The notes: generated by a model not told the origin, from the sequence alone. DNA of 6,168 nucleotides from Lachnospiraceae bacterium UBA2860 (GCA_002350625.1 DEFE01000044.1:1-6168); one strand, 5' to 3'. Positions 1-5,886 are shown, counted from the first letter of the stretch. Translations and numbers: made by a program.

Positions 1-23
1 GAACATGGAGCTGACGCTGCGCC

Positions 24-58
24 AAAAAATATGACAAGGGGTCTGACCCCTTGTCATA
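24..58 (-). terminator. Outer intrinsic terminator formed by a near-perfect palindrome
   Basis: Positions 30-58 form an inverted repeat with 14 paired bases on each side of a single central base; the core reads GGGGTCTGACCCC. On the minus strand the hairpin is followed by six T (24-29), so it reads as a second intrinsic terminator behind the one at 58-90. On the plus strand it is followed by A residues, so it does not terminate that way. The very long perfect stem with a minimal loop also resembles REP-type palindromes, so it may be an inserted repeat as well as a terminator. The 23 bases to its left hold nothing I can name. Confidence 0.6.
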
Positions 59-90
59 AAAAAAACACGGCACCCATCCGGGTGCCGTGT
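58..90 (-). terminator. Intrinsic terminator of tRNA-Thr (and probably of the operon)
   Basis: An 11-bp stem (65-75 pairs with 80-90) with a 4-base loop is followed on the minus strand by an unbroken run of T (58-65, the last pairing into the stem). It starts 7 bases after the 3' end of tRNA-Thr. Since no terminator lies between the metal-exporter gene and the tRNA, it probably also ends the upstream four-gene operon mRNA. Confidence 0.9.
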
Positions 91-97
91 CCGTACC

Positions 98-170
98 AGC
101 TACTTTCGAGACTCGAACTCGAGACCTCCTCACTACCAATGAGGTGCGCTACCACCTGTGCCAAAGTAGC
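98..170 (-). tRNA. tRNA-Thr(GGT)
   Basis: The 73-base cloverleaf has a 7-bp acceptor stem with all pairs intact, a T-arm with loop TTCGAGT, and an anticodon stem CCTCA/TGAGG enclosing the 7-base loop TTGGTAG. The anticodon GGT lies at 135-137 and reads ACC and ACU threonine codons. The D-stem (GCAC/GCGC) carries one A-C mismatch at the 12-23 pair. The discriminator base is T. The CCA tail is not encoded and must be added after transcription. It has its own promoter (191-219) and terminator (58-90), so it can be a single-gene unit. Confidence 0.95.
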
Positions 171-190
171 CTGCGTCAAACGCGACTCTC

Positions 191-219
191 ATTATACCCG
201 ATCCGCGCCTGTTACGCAA
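191..219 (-). promoter_or_regulatory. Sigma-A type promoter of tRNA-Thr
   Basis: The minus strand shows a perfect -10 box TATAAT (191-196) and a -35 box TTGCGT (214-219) separated by exactly 17 bases. A start about 7 bases downstream of the -10 would leave a leader of roughly 14 bases before the mature tRNA 5' end at 170, as is usual for tRNA genes. It sits in the 63-base gap after the metal-exporter stop codon; nothing else is seen in that gap. Confidence 0.8.
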
Positions 220-233
220 GCGCTAATTCTCTC

Positions 234-1097
234 TCACATGAATTGCTGCAGGAGCACGCCCGCGAGCACGGAAAGAAGAAGCAGCAGCACCGTGATGACG
301 ACATCCTCTCTCCTGTCCCTGTTGATCCTGAAGAGCACGATGAGCCCGAGCCCCGCAGAGGCGCACAGCCCCGCGACGGCGGAGCCGAAGCTGATGACGT
401 GCGCGAGGTAGAGGCGCGTCAGGATGACCGAGGCCGCGCAGTTCGGAATGAGCCCGATCAGCGCCGCGAAGAACGGCTGGAACACCGTGTCCGCAAGAAA
501 GATCCGCGTCACGTTCTCCATGCCGATCACTTCGAGCAGAAGATTCAGCCCCAGGGTAAAAATGAAAAGAAAAAGCATCACTTCCCCGGTGTGTTTAAGG
601 GCCGGCTTCAGAATCCCGCTGTGCGCCTCATGACAGCCGCAGTGGTCGCATATGTGTCCGGGTTCCTTATGCGCCGCGCGCAGGAAAGGAACGCGGCCGC
701 GCGCAAGCTTCCCGATCAGAAGAAGCAGATATCCCGCCGCCACGCCGATGCACACCTTCGTCGCAACGAGGAGGCCGATGTCCTTCATGTGGCCGGGCTC
801 CGCGAGGAGAATGATCACAGCCTCGTCGGAAGTCGATAGAAAGACGGACATCAGCGTCGCCAGAGAGATCACGCCACCCGCGTACAGATTGGCGGCCATA
901 ATGGAAAACCCGCACTGCGGCACACAGCCAAGCAGCGCGCCGACAAGGGGCCCGCTGCCGTCCGCGCCTGCAAGCGCGCGATTCATTTTGTCCGAGATAC
1001 GATGCTCAACCGCCTCTATGATGAGAAAAGCCGCGAACAAAAACGGCAGTTCCTTGAGGCAGTCAAGAAGCGCGTCCAAAAAAACATCCAAAAACAT
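234..1097 (-). CDS. Putative heavy-metal (manganese/arsenic) efflux membrane protein, ArsP_2-like
   Basis: This 287-residue polytopic membrane protein resembles the family annotated as putative manganese transporter or arsenic efflux protein (Pfam ArsP_2). The transported ion cannot be read from sequence. It has about 8-10 hydrophobic segments in two related halves: GALLGCVPQC near residues 53-62 and AALIGLIPNC near 211-220 occupy matching places, each with a G-x-x-P-x-C motif. A cytoplasmic or loop segment between the halves holds a dense Cys/His cluster (residues 148-156, HICDHCGCH), a likely metal site. The frame is open to a further-upstream ATG at 1139, but that start lies within the preceding gene. 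The ATG at 1097 has GGAG five bases upstream (1103-1106) and follows the previous stop by 10 bases, so it is preferred. It is the last gene of the operon; its link to sucrose use is unclear. Confidence 0.82.
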   Translation of the reverse strand: MFLDVFLDALLDCLKELPFLFAAFLIIEAVEHRISDKMNRALAGADGSGPLVGALLGCVPQCGFSIMAANLYAGGVISLATLMSVFLSTSDEAVIILLAEPGHMKDIGLLVATKVCIGVAAGYLLLLIGKLARGRVPFLRAAHKEPGHICDHCGCHEAHSGILKPALKHTGEVMLFLFIFTLGLNLLLEVIGMENVTRIFLADTVFQPFFAALIGLIPNCAASVILTRLYLAHVISFGSAVAGLCASAGLGLIVLFRINRDRREDVVITVLLLLLSVLAGVLLQQFM

Positions 1098-1107
1098 AAC
1101 AGCTCCG

Positions 1108-1899
1108 TTACAGCATGATCCTGAAATTCGCCAGGTCATCCGAATTAGTCATGAGGACGACCACCACATCCGGATGTCCTGCCGCCTTAATCTTCTTTCT
1201 GTCAAAGTGCATGAGCGGCTGTCCGCAGGTTACCTTGTCGCCTTCCTTCACGCGCGGCTCAAAGCCGTCCCCGTTCATCATGACCGTGTCCACGCCCACG
1301 TGGATGAGAAGCTCCATGCCGCCGGGCCCGGTGAGGCCGATCGCGTGCTTCGACTCCGCCAGCGTGGTCACCGTGCCGTCAAACGGCGCGTAGATCTCTT
1401 CCTCCTCAGGAGTTATGCCGACGCCCTCTCCGAGGACGCCCGACGCAAATGCCTCGTCCGGGATCTCGGTATAACTGCGAAGCTTTCCGGGCACAGGAGC
1501 CTTCACGTCTCCCTCGTCGCAGCGCATCACGACAAGATCGATCTGCTTGCTGTCCGGCGCGGCGGAGGCGGTCTCCGCTGCCGGCGCCGCCATGGCCGGT
1601 GCCTCTCCTTCTGCCTCCTGTACCGCCCCTTTCCTGCCGCTCAAGGTGCGCATCGCGGAAACCGCCACGATGAGGGCGATCAACCCGAAGCCGATATTGG
1701 ACAGCATGTCCAGATAGCCGAACCATTCCGTCTCCGTAAAGCTTAAGCCCGGTACGAAGCCGAGGATCTTGATGATCGCAATGATGAGGCCGATGATAAT
1801 GACCGCCGGCAGAATCGGGACAAATATCTGCTTAAGCGTATGTGATTCGCCGGTTTCGACGGACAGGTTTTCTTCATCTCTTTGATAGTCCTTAGACAT
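1108..1899 (-). CDS. Shortened PTS protein: EIIC remnant fused to a glucose-type EIIA domain
   Basis: This 263-residue protein has three parts. Residues about 21-88 match the first two membrane helices of a glucose/sucrose-family EIIC domain (IFVPILPAV near 25-33, then a helix near 67-87). Residues 89-120 are an Ala/Glu/Pro-rich linker. Residues about 121-263 are a full EIIA domain (PTS_EIIA_1) with KHAIGL (His185) and LLIHVGVDTV (His200, the phosphorylated histidine); the 15-residue spacing equals His75/His90 of E. coli EIIA-Glc. The remaining EIIC helices, the substrate site and any EIIB domain with its cysteine are absent, and the frame is clean. It therefore cannot transport sugar alone. 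It could accept phosphate from HPr and pass it to a separate EIIBC, or act as a membrane-tethered regulator (inference). It lies 27 bases after the amylosucrase gene and 10 before the exporter gene, so it is co-transcribed. Confidence 0.88.
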   Translation of the reverse strand: MSKDYQRDEENLSVETGESHTLKQIFVPILPAVIIIGLIIAIIKILGFVPGLSFTETEWFGYLDMLSNIGFGLIALIVAVSAMRTLSGRKGAVQEAEGEAPAMAAPAAETASAAPDSKQIDLVVMRCDEGDVKAPVPGKLRSYTEIPDEAFASGVLGEGVGITPEEEEIYAPFDGTVTTLAESKHAIGLTGPGGMELLIHVGVDTVMMNGDGFEPRVKEGDKVTCGQPLMHFDRKKIKAAGHPDVVVVLMTNSDDLANFRIML

Positions 1900-1906
1900 G
1901 TGCATG

Positions 1907-1913
1907 CTCCCTT
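1907..1913 (-). promoter_or_regulatory. Ribosome binding site that decides the start of the PTS gene
   Basis: AAGGGAG on the minus strand ends 7 bases before the ATG at 1897-1899 but only 1 base before the in-frame ATG at 1903-1905. The spacing selects the second ATG, giving a protein that begins MSKDYQ. Confidence 0.75.
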
Positions 1914-1926
1914 CTTTTAGCCCGGC

Positions 1927-3828
1927 TTATCTCAGTCTCGGCAGTTCGCGCCCCTTGCGCTGCTCATTTTTCTTATAGGTGGTCAGAAGCCAGGCGAAGC
2001 CGCAGGCCGGAATGCCGACCGCCTTGGCCTCTCTCGCCTTCCCCGTCATGAGGTCCACGTAATCCTCCACTTCATTGATCCAGGCCGTCTCGTCGCTGTC
2101 GCTGAAGTTAAACAGAGCGATCAGCTTCTCGCCGTCATAATACCGGCCGAGCCCGAGAATCCTGTCATTGTAAGTCTCCACGACCCAGGTGTCCGCATCT
2201 CCCTCGAAGACGCTGCAGTTTCGCCGGATCTCCGCCATTTTCATAAGAGACTGCCAGATTCTGCCCTGGCGCGTGTCCGGATCCTTCCTCAGTTCCACTT
2301 CCTTCCAGTTCAGATCGCCCCTGTGGAGATAGCGGCTGTCCTCCGCGCGGAGCGGGTCCTCGTGGTAGCCGTAATCATTGAGCTGGCCGATCTCGTCGCC
2401 GCTGTAGATGACCGGTATGCCGCTCTGCGTGAACAGGAAAGCATGCAGCGTCACGTCGAGACGGATGGCGCGGTCAAGCCGGGCGGAATCCTTTTCATGC
2501 TCGGCCGCCTCGATGCCGCACAGAGAGGCGGTCGTTCCCGTCAGGCGCGCGTCCCCGATGGTCGGGTCGTCATTGTAGAGCTCGCCTCTGGCTAAAGAGC
2601 CCTGCCACTTCCCGGTCAGATAGTCGTTCAGGTACTTCTTGTGCGCCACCTGTTCGATGCCGAAGCCGCCGAGGAAATCATAGTCAAGGCCCCAGCCGAT
2701 GTCGTCGTGGCACCGCAGGTAATTGAGGAAAGTGTAATCCTTCGGGAGCGCGCATACCGTCCCCAGCTGGTGCTTAAGGAGCCGCACGTCCTTCGTCGCC
2801 ACGGTGTGCCAGGTGCTCGCCATCGTCGTGACATTGTAGAGCATATGGCATTCCGGCTTGTCGAGCGTCCCGAAATACGGCACGACCTTGGACGGCTCCA
2901 TCACAACCTCTCCGAGCAGCATCGTGCCCGGACAGACGACCTCCGCCGCCATGCGCATGAGGCGCACAAGCGTGTGGACCTGCGGCAGGTTTCTGCAGTT
3001 CGTGCCGAGCGTCTTCCAGATATACGGCACCGCGTCAAGCCGCACGATATCCACGCCATGGTTGCACAGGTACAGCATGTTTTCCGTCATGTCGTTGAAG
3101 ACCGTCGGGTTGGCGTAATTGAGGTCCCACTGATAGGGGTAAAATGTCGTCATGACGATTTTCCCCGCCTCCTCGCAGTAGGTAAAATTGCCCGGGGCCG
3201 TCGTCGGGAAAACCTGCGGGACGAATTTTTCAAACTGCGACGGGATGTCCCAGCTGTCAAAGAAGAAATAGCGGTCCTGATATTCCTTTTCACCCGCGCG
3301 CGCCCGCTTTGCCCACTCGTGGTCCTCGCTCGTGTGGTTCATGACAAAATCGAGGCAGACGCTCATGCCGTTTTTGTGGCAGAGTCCCGACAGCGCCGCG
3401 AGGTCCTCCATCGTGCCGAGTTCGGACTCAACCTTGCGGAAATCCGACACCGCATACCCGCCGTCGCTCCTGCCCTCCGGGCTCTCAAGAAGCGGCATCA
3501 GATGCAGATAGTTGATCCCGCACTCCTTCAGGTAGTCGATGTGCTTTCGGACGCCGTTTAGCGTCCCGGCAAACGCGTTCACATACATGACCATGCCGAG
3601 CACGCCGCTCCCCTTGTGCCATTCCGGAGACGCGGCGCGGACGGCGTCCCACTTCTTCAGCTCCGGAGAGCGGTCCTCGTAACACTTATAGAGCATTTTG
3701 AGAAAATACCGAAATGCCTGCTCGTCTCCGTGATAGAGCTCATAATAGAGCCATTTCATCTCCTCAAAGCACTGATCAAGCCTCTCCCGGAACTCCTTCT
3801 TCCATTTCTGATTGATCATCGTCCCCAC
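1927..3828 (-). CDS. Amylosucrase (GH13 subfamily 4), sucrose:glucan glucosyltransferase
   Basis: This 633-residue enzyme has the full amylosucrase layout: a helical N-terminal domain (about 1-75), a (beta/alpha)8 barrel with inserted loops, and a C-terminal beta domain; length fits the family (about 630-650). The expected reaction is transfer of glucose from sucrose onto alpha-1,4-glucan with release of fructose. GH13 motifs are present: FVMNHTS (His165), VDIVRLDAV (nucleophile Asp265), LLGEVV (acid/base Glu307) and RCHDDIG (His374, Asp375). SDGGYAVSD (Asp122) and DSRYLHR (Arg499) match the pair closing the -1 subsite in the Neisseria enzyme. These argue against sucrose phosphorylase. There is no signal peptide, so it acts in the cytoplasm on unphosphorylated sucrose. 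By memory alignment, Pro204 replaces Neisseria Arg226. The C-terminus carries a short basic tail (about 617-633). Start is a GTG directly after the lacI stop; an ATG three codons later is possible. Confidence 0.9.
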   Translation of the reverse strand: MGTMINQKWKKEFRERLDQCFEEMKWLYYELYHGDEQAFRYFLKMLYKCYEDRSPELKKWDAVRAASPEWHKGSGVLGMVMYVNAFAGTLNGVRKHIDYLKECGINYLHLMPLLESPEGRSDGGYAVSDFRKVESELGTMEDLAALSGLCHKNGMSVCLDFVMNHTSEDHEWAKRARAGEKEYQDRYFFFDSWDIPSQFEKFVPQVFPTTAPGNFTYCEEAGKIVMTTFYPYQWDLNYANPTVFNDMTENMLYLCNHGVDIVRLDAVPYIWKTLGTNCRNLPQVHTLVRLMRMAAEVVCPGTMLLGEVVMEPSKVVPYFGTLDKPECHMLYNVTTMASTWHTVATKDVRLLKHQLGTVCALPKDYTFLNYLRCHDDIGWGLDYDFLGGFGIEQVAHKKYLNDYLTGKWQGSLARGELYNDDPTIGDARLTGTTASLCGIEAAEHEKDSARLDRAIRLDVTLHAFLFTQSGIPVIYSGDEIGQLNDYGYHEDPLRAEDSRYLHRGDLNWKEVELRKDPDTRQGRIWQSLMKMAEIRRNCSVFEGDADTWVVETYNDRILGLGRYYDGEKLIALFNFSDSDETAWINEVEDYVDLMTGKAREAKAVGIPACGFAWLLTTYKKNEQRKGRELPRLR

Positions 3829-4827
3829 TTACGTATCTCCTTTTCCCGTTGTCGATCCGCGCACGACGAGCTCGGTGCCGAGCCGGATCTCCTTAACTGT
3901 ATGCTCCGTTCCTTTGATCAGATCGAGGATCAGCCCCGCAGAGCACTCCCCGCTTTTTCTGTACTGAAAACGAACCGAGGTGATGCCGGGCGTCGTCACG
4001 GCCGCAATCCGGTCGTCGTCAAATCCCGCGACCGCCACATCCTCCGGCACTCTTTTTCCCGCCTCCTTGAGATATGTCATCGCGCCGAACGCGATCTCGT
4101 CCGTCGCGCAGATCACGGCGTCGATCTCAGGGAACGAGGATAGAAGCTTCTGCATTTTCTCCCTGCCGGCCTCTGCGGAGAAATCCGCCGTGACATGCAT
4201 CCCGGCTTGCATGGGGATACCGGCGGCCAGGAGCGTGTCCGCGCAGCCCTCGCACCTGCGCTGCCCGACGGCCACGTCCTCCTTCATGACGCCCAGATAG
4301 CCGATCTTTCTGTAGCCCCTGCCGAGCAGATGCCTCGTGAGCATGGCGCCGGCCTCGTAGTTCTCGTGGCTGACGGAAGGATAGCCCTGCAGCATCTGGC
4401 CGGTGATCACGATCGGCACCGCCATCTCCTTTAATATTTTCTTGTGTTCTTTGGTGAAAACCGTGGCGATCAGAATGATCCCGTCGACGCGCCTGTTGGC
4501 AAAGATCCGCAGATAATCCAGCTCCTTCTCCGGAACGTTATCTGTCGTGGCAAGCAGCATGTCGTAGCCGGCGTCATGAAGCACGGCGCCGATGCCTTCG
4601 ACGACACCGGCGATTGCATCAGAATTGATGCGGGGCAGAACGACGCCGATCAGTTTTGTTTTTTTGGTGCGCAATGTCTGCGCCATCACGGACGGCTGAT
4701 ATCCCGTCTCCTCGATGACTCTCCTGATCCGCTCGCGCTTCTCCGCACTGATATAGCCGTTATTTAAATAGCGTGAAACAGCGGCTCTTGACACGCCGGC
4801 CATCTCCGCTATGTCCCCGATGTTCAT
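3829..4827 (-). CDS. LacI-family transcriptional regulator of the sucrose operon
   Basis: This 332-residue protein has an N-terminal LacI helix-turn-helix (residues 2-22, with GVSRAAVSRYLNN as recognition helix), a hinge helix (about 45-53, PSVMAQTLR) and a periplasmic-binding-protein-like effector domain to the end. Family-typical segments include LIGVVLP near 59, VDGIILIA and VAVAGFDDD. The probable effector is a sugar from the sucrose pathway, inferred from the adjacent amylosucrase and not from sequence. The residues facing the operator, Arg14-Ala15-Ala16, differ from those of CcpA (Met-Ala-Thr), so it is a specific regulator and not CcpA itself. It is the first gene of the operon, so it probably represses its own synthesis through 4843-4856. 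An upstream in-frame ATG at 4857 is rejected because the ATG at 4827 has an ideal ribosome binding site. Its stop codon abuts the GTG of the amylosucrase gene. Confidence 0.93.
   Translation of the reverse strand: MNIGDIAEMAGVSRAAVSRYLNNGYISAEKRERIRRVIEETGYQPSVMAQTLRTKKTKLIGVVLPRINSDAIAGVVEGIGAVLHDAGYDMLLATTDNVPEKELDYLRIFANRRVDGIILIATVFTKEHKKILKEMAVPIVITGQMLQGYPSVSHENYEAGAMLTRHLLGRGYRKIGYLGVMKEDVAVGQRRCEGCADTLLAAGIPMQAGMHVTADFSAEAGREKMQKLLSSFPEIDAVICATDEIAFGAMTYLKEAGKRVPEDVAVAGFDDDRIAAVTTPGITSVRFQYRKSGECSAGLILDLIKGTEHTVKEIRLGTELVVRGSTTGKGDT
3837..3844 (-). promoter_or_regulatory. Ribosome binding site inside lacI-type gene for the amylosucrase GTG start
   Basis: AAAAGGAG lies within the last codons of the regulator gene, 8 bases before the GTG at 3826-3828, and the regulator's TAA (3829-3831) touches that GTG. 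This favours the GTG start and predicts translational coupling. The alternative ATG at 3817-3819 would be 17 bases from this site and has only a GGGGA 2 bases upstream. Confidence 0.65.
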
Positions 4828-4832
4828 CAGCC

Positions 4833-4839
4833 CCTCCTT
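4833..4839 (-). promoter_or_regulatory. Ribosome binding site that decides the start of the LacI-family gene
   Basis: A perfect AAGGAGG lies 5 bases before the ATG at 4825-4827. It rules out the in-frame ATG at 4855-4857, which would add ten non-family residues and sits at the predicted transcription start. Confidence 0.85.
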
Positions 4840-4842
4840 GTA

Positions 4843-4856
4843 TGACATCGTTTTCA
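4843..4856 (-). promoter_or_regulatory. cre / LacI-type operator at the operon transcription start
   Basis: Read on the minus strand, TGAAAACGATGTCA matches every position of the Gram-positive cre consensus TGWAANCGNTNWCA, including the central CG. It is a pseudo-palindrome with 5 of 7 half-site positions matching. It lies just downstream of the -10 box, covering about +1 to +14 of the predicted transcript, where bound repressor would block initiation or early elongation. CcpA (carbon catabolite repression) and the operon's own LacI-family protein both bind sites of this shape. Sequence alone cannot say which binds. Confidence 0.7.
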
Positions 4857-4863
4857 CATATCA

Positions 4864-4892
4864 AGCGTACCATGCCGGCTCTTCCCCGTCAA
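4864..4892 (-). promoter_or_regulatory. Sigma-A type promoter of the regulator-amylosucrase operon
   Basis: The minus strand has a -35 box TTGACG (4887-4892, five of six consensus bases), a 17-base spacer and a -10 box TACGCT (4864-4869) preceded by TGG, an extended -10 (TGn). The extended motif compensates for the weak middle of the -10. Start is expected near 4857, giving a leader of about 30 bases that includes the operator and the ribosome binding site. Confidence 0.72.
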
Positions 4893-4898
4893 CGGGGA
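4883..4898 (-). repeat. Short GC-rich inverted repeat overlapping the operon -35 box
   Basis: A 7-bp stem (4883-4889 pairs with 4892-4898) with a 2-base centre lies 7 bases after the glycosyltransferase stop codon and overlaps the -35 box of the next promoter. No T run follows on either strand, so it is at best a weak terminator for the glycosyltransferase. A second regulator-binding site is the other option. Confidence 0.45.
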
Positions 4899-4905
4899 GT
4901 CGCAA

Positions 4906-5871
4906 TTACGACGGGCGGCCGCCGTCATCGAGCGTCTCGTCAATCAGAAAGCGCGGACGCCCCTTTGTCTCAAGATAGATCTTGCCGATGTATTCGCCGA
5001 CGACGCCGATCGACAGAAGGATGAGCCCGCCGATCGCCCAGATCGAGACGATCATGGAGCTCCAGCCCTTAACCGTAATGCCCATCAGCTTCGTGATGAC
5101 GCCCCACAGCAGCATGATAATGCTGATCAGAAAGACGATAAAACCGAGGTCCGTGATGAGCCGGATCGGCGCGACCGAGAGCGAGGTAATCCCCTCGATC
5201 GAGAAGTTGAGCATCTTTTTCAGCGGGTACTTGCTCTCGCCCGCAAAGCGCTCGCCGCGGGAATAATACACCTTGTCCGAGCGGTACCCGATCATCGGGA
5301 CGATGCCGCGCAGAAAGAGATTGACCTCCTTAAACTCGGCAAGGCCAGTGAGTGCGCGGCGGCTAAGGAGCCGGTAATCCGCGCTGTCGCTCACCATCTC
5401 AACGCCCATCTTCGCCATCAGCTTATAGAACAGGCGCGCCGTGTTCCTCTTAAATGCCGTGTCCGTATCCCGGTTGTTGCGCACGCCGTAGACGACGTCG
5501 CAGCCGTCCTCGAACTTGTCCAGCATCTCATCGACCGCCCCGATGTCGTCCTGCAGATCAGCGTCCATGGAAATGGCGGCGTCCGCCCTGTCCTTCGCAT
5601 AAAGAAGACCCGCGAGCAGCGCGTTCTGGTGGCCACGGTTCCGGCTGAGCGAGAGCCCGGAGAAAACTGGATTCTTCCGATGCAGGTCGCGGATCATCTG
5701 CCAGGTGCGGTCGCTGCTTCCGTCATTGACGAAGAGGATGCGGCTGTCCCGGGACATCCGTCCGTCCCGGACGAGCTGCTCATACTTGATGAGGAGACGC
5801 TTCGCCGTCTCCGGGAGCACCGCTTCCTCGTTGTAGCAGGGAAGCACAAAATACAGCACAGTATGACTCAT
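4906..5871 (-). CDS. GT2-family membrane glycosyltransferase (polyprenyl-phosphate sugar transferase type)
   Basis: This 321-residue protein has an N-terminal GT-A fold and two C-terminal membrane helices (about 233-257 and 272-296), the layout of DPM1/GtrB-like enzymes that move a sugar from a nucleotide donor onto undecaprenyl phosphate at the inner face of the membrane. Visible motifs are LPCYNEE (10-16), VNDGSSDRT (48-56), the metal/donor motif MDADLQDD (102-109) and RGERFAGESKYP near 205-216, typical of this group. Length is normal for the family. Which sugar it transfers cannot be told; products usually serve cell-wall or lipoteichoic-acid glycosylation. Start ATG has GGAGG five bases upstream (5877-5881). 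It lies just downstream of the tRNA terminator and ends 78 bases before the next gene's start, separate from the sucrose operon. Confidence 0.92.
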   Translation of the reverse strand: MSHTVLYFVLPCYNEEAVLPETAKRLLIKYEQLVRDGRMSRDSRILFVNDGSSDRTWQMIRDLHRKNPVFSGLSLSRNRGHQNALLAGLLYAKDRADAAISMDADLQDDIGAVDEMLDKFEDGCDVVYGVRNNRDTDTAFKRNTARLFYKLMAKMGVEMVSDSADYRLLSRRALTGLAEFKEVNLFLRGIVPMIGYRSDKVYYSRGERFAGESKYPLKKMLNFSIEGITSLSVAPIRLITDLGFIVFLISIIMLLWGVITKLMGITVKGWSSMIVSIWAIGGLILLSIGVVGEYIGKIYLETKGRPRFLIDETLDDGGRPS

Positions 5872-5886
5872 AACTACCTCCGCCCT

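Noticed and set aside
2..34. Possible C-terminal end of a plus-strand gene (NMELTLRQKI then TGA)
   Set aside because: Ten codons at the window edge are too few to support a gene, and the stop falls inside the palindrome. It cannot be judged without the sequence to the left.
98..236. Attachment site or integrated element at tRNA-Thr
   Set aside because: No direct repeat of the tRNA 3' end, no integrase and no shift in gene content are visible in the window.
87..839. Plus-strand open frame of 250 codons running through the tRNA-Thr region
   Set aside because: It crosses a tRNA gene, a promoter and the antisense of a membrane protein; the translation is charged and repetitive, as expected from antisense of hydrophobic codons.
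652..1746. Long plus-strand open frame of 364 codons
   Set aside because: It spans two well-recognised minus-strand genes and their junction, its translation is Arg/Pro/Ala-rich without family motifs, and it has no clear ribosome binding site. It is a shadow frame caused by high GC.
1108..1899. Calling the PTS gene a pseudogene because most of EIIC is missing
   Set aside because: The frame is intact, the EIIA domain keeps both histidines, and a good ribosome binding site is present. It is reported as an unusual intact gene instead.
2641..3561. Plus-strand open frame of 306 codons opposite the amylosucrase gene
   Set aside because: It lies entirely within the enzyme gene, and its His/Arg/Val-rich composition is the antisense image of that gene. 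No domain or start signal supports it.
1927..3828. Sucrose phosphorylase as an alternative name for the GH13 enzyme
   Set aside because: The helical N-terminal domain, the length of 633 residues and the SDGGYAVSD and DSRYLHR motifs are of amylosucrase type; sucrose phosphorylases are shorter and lack the N-terminal domain.
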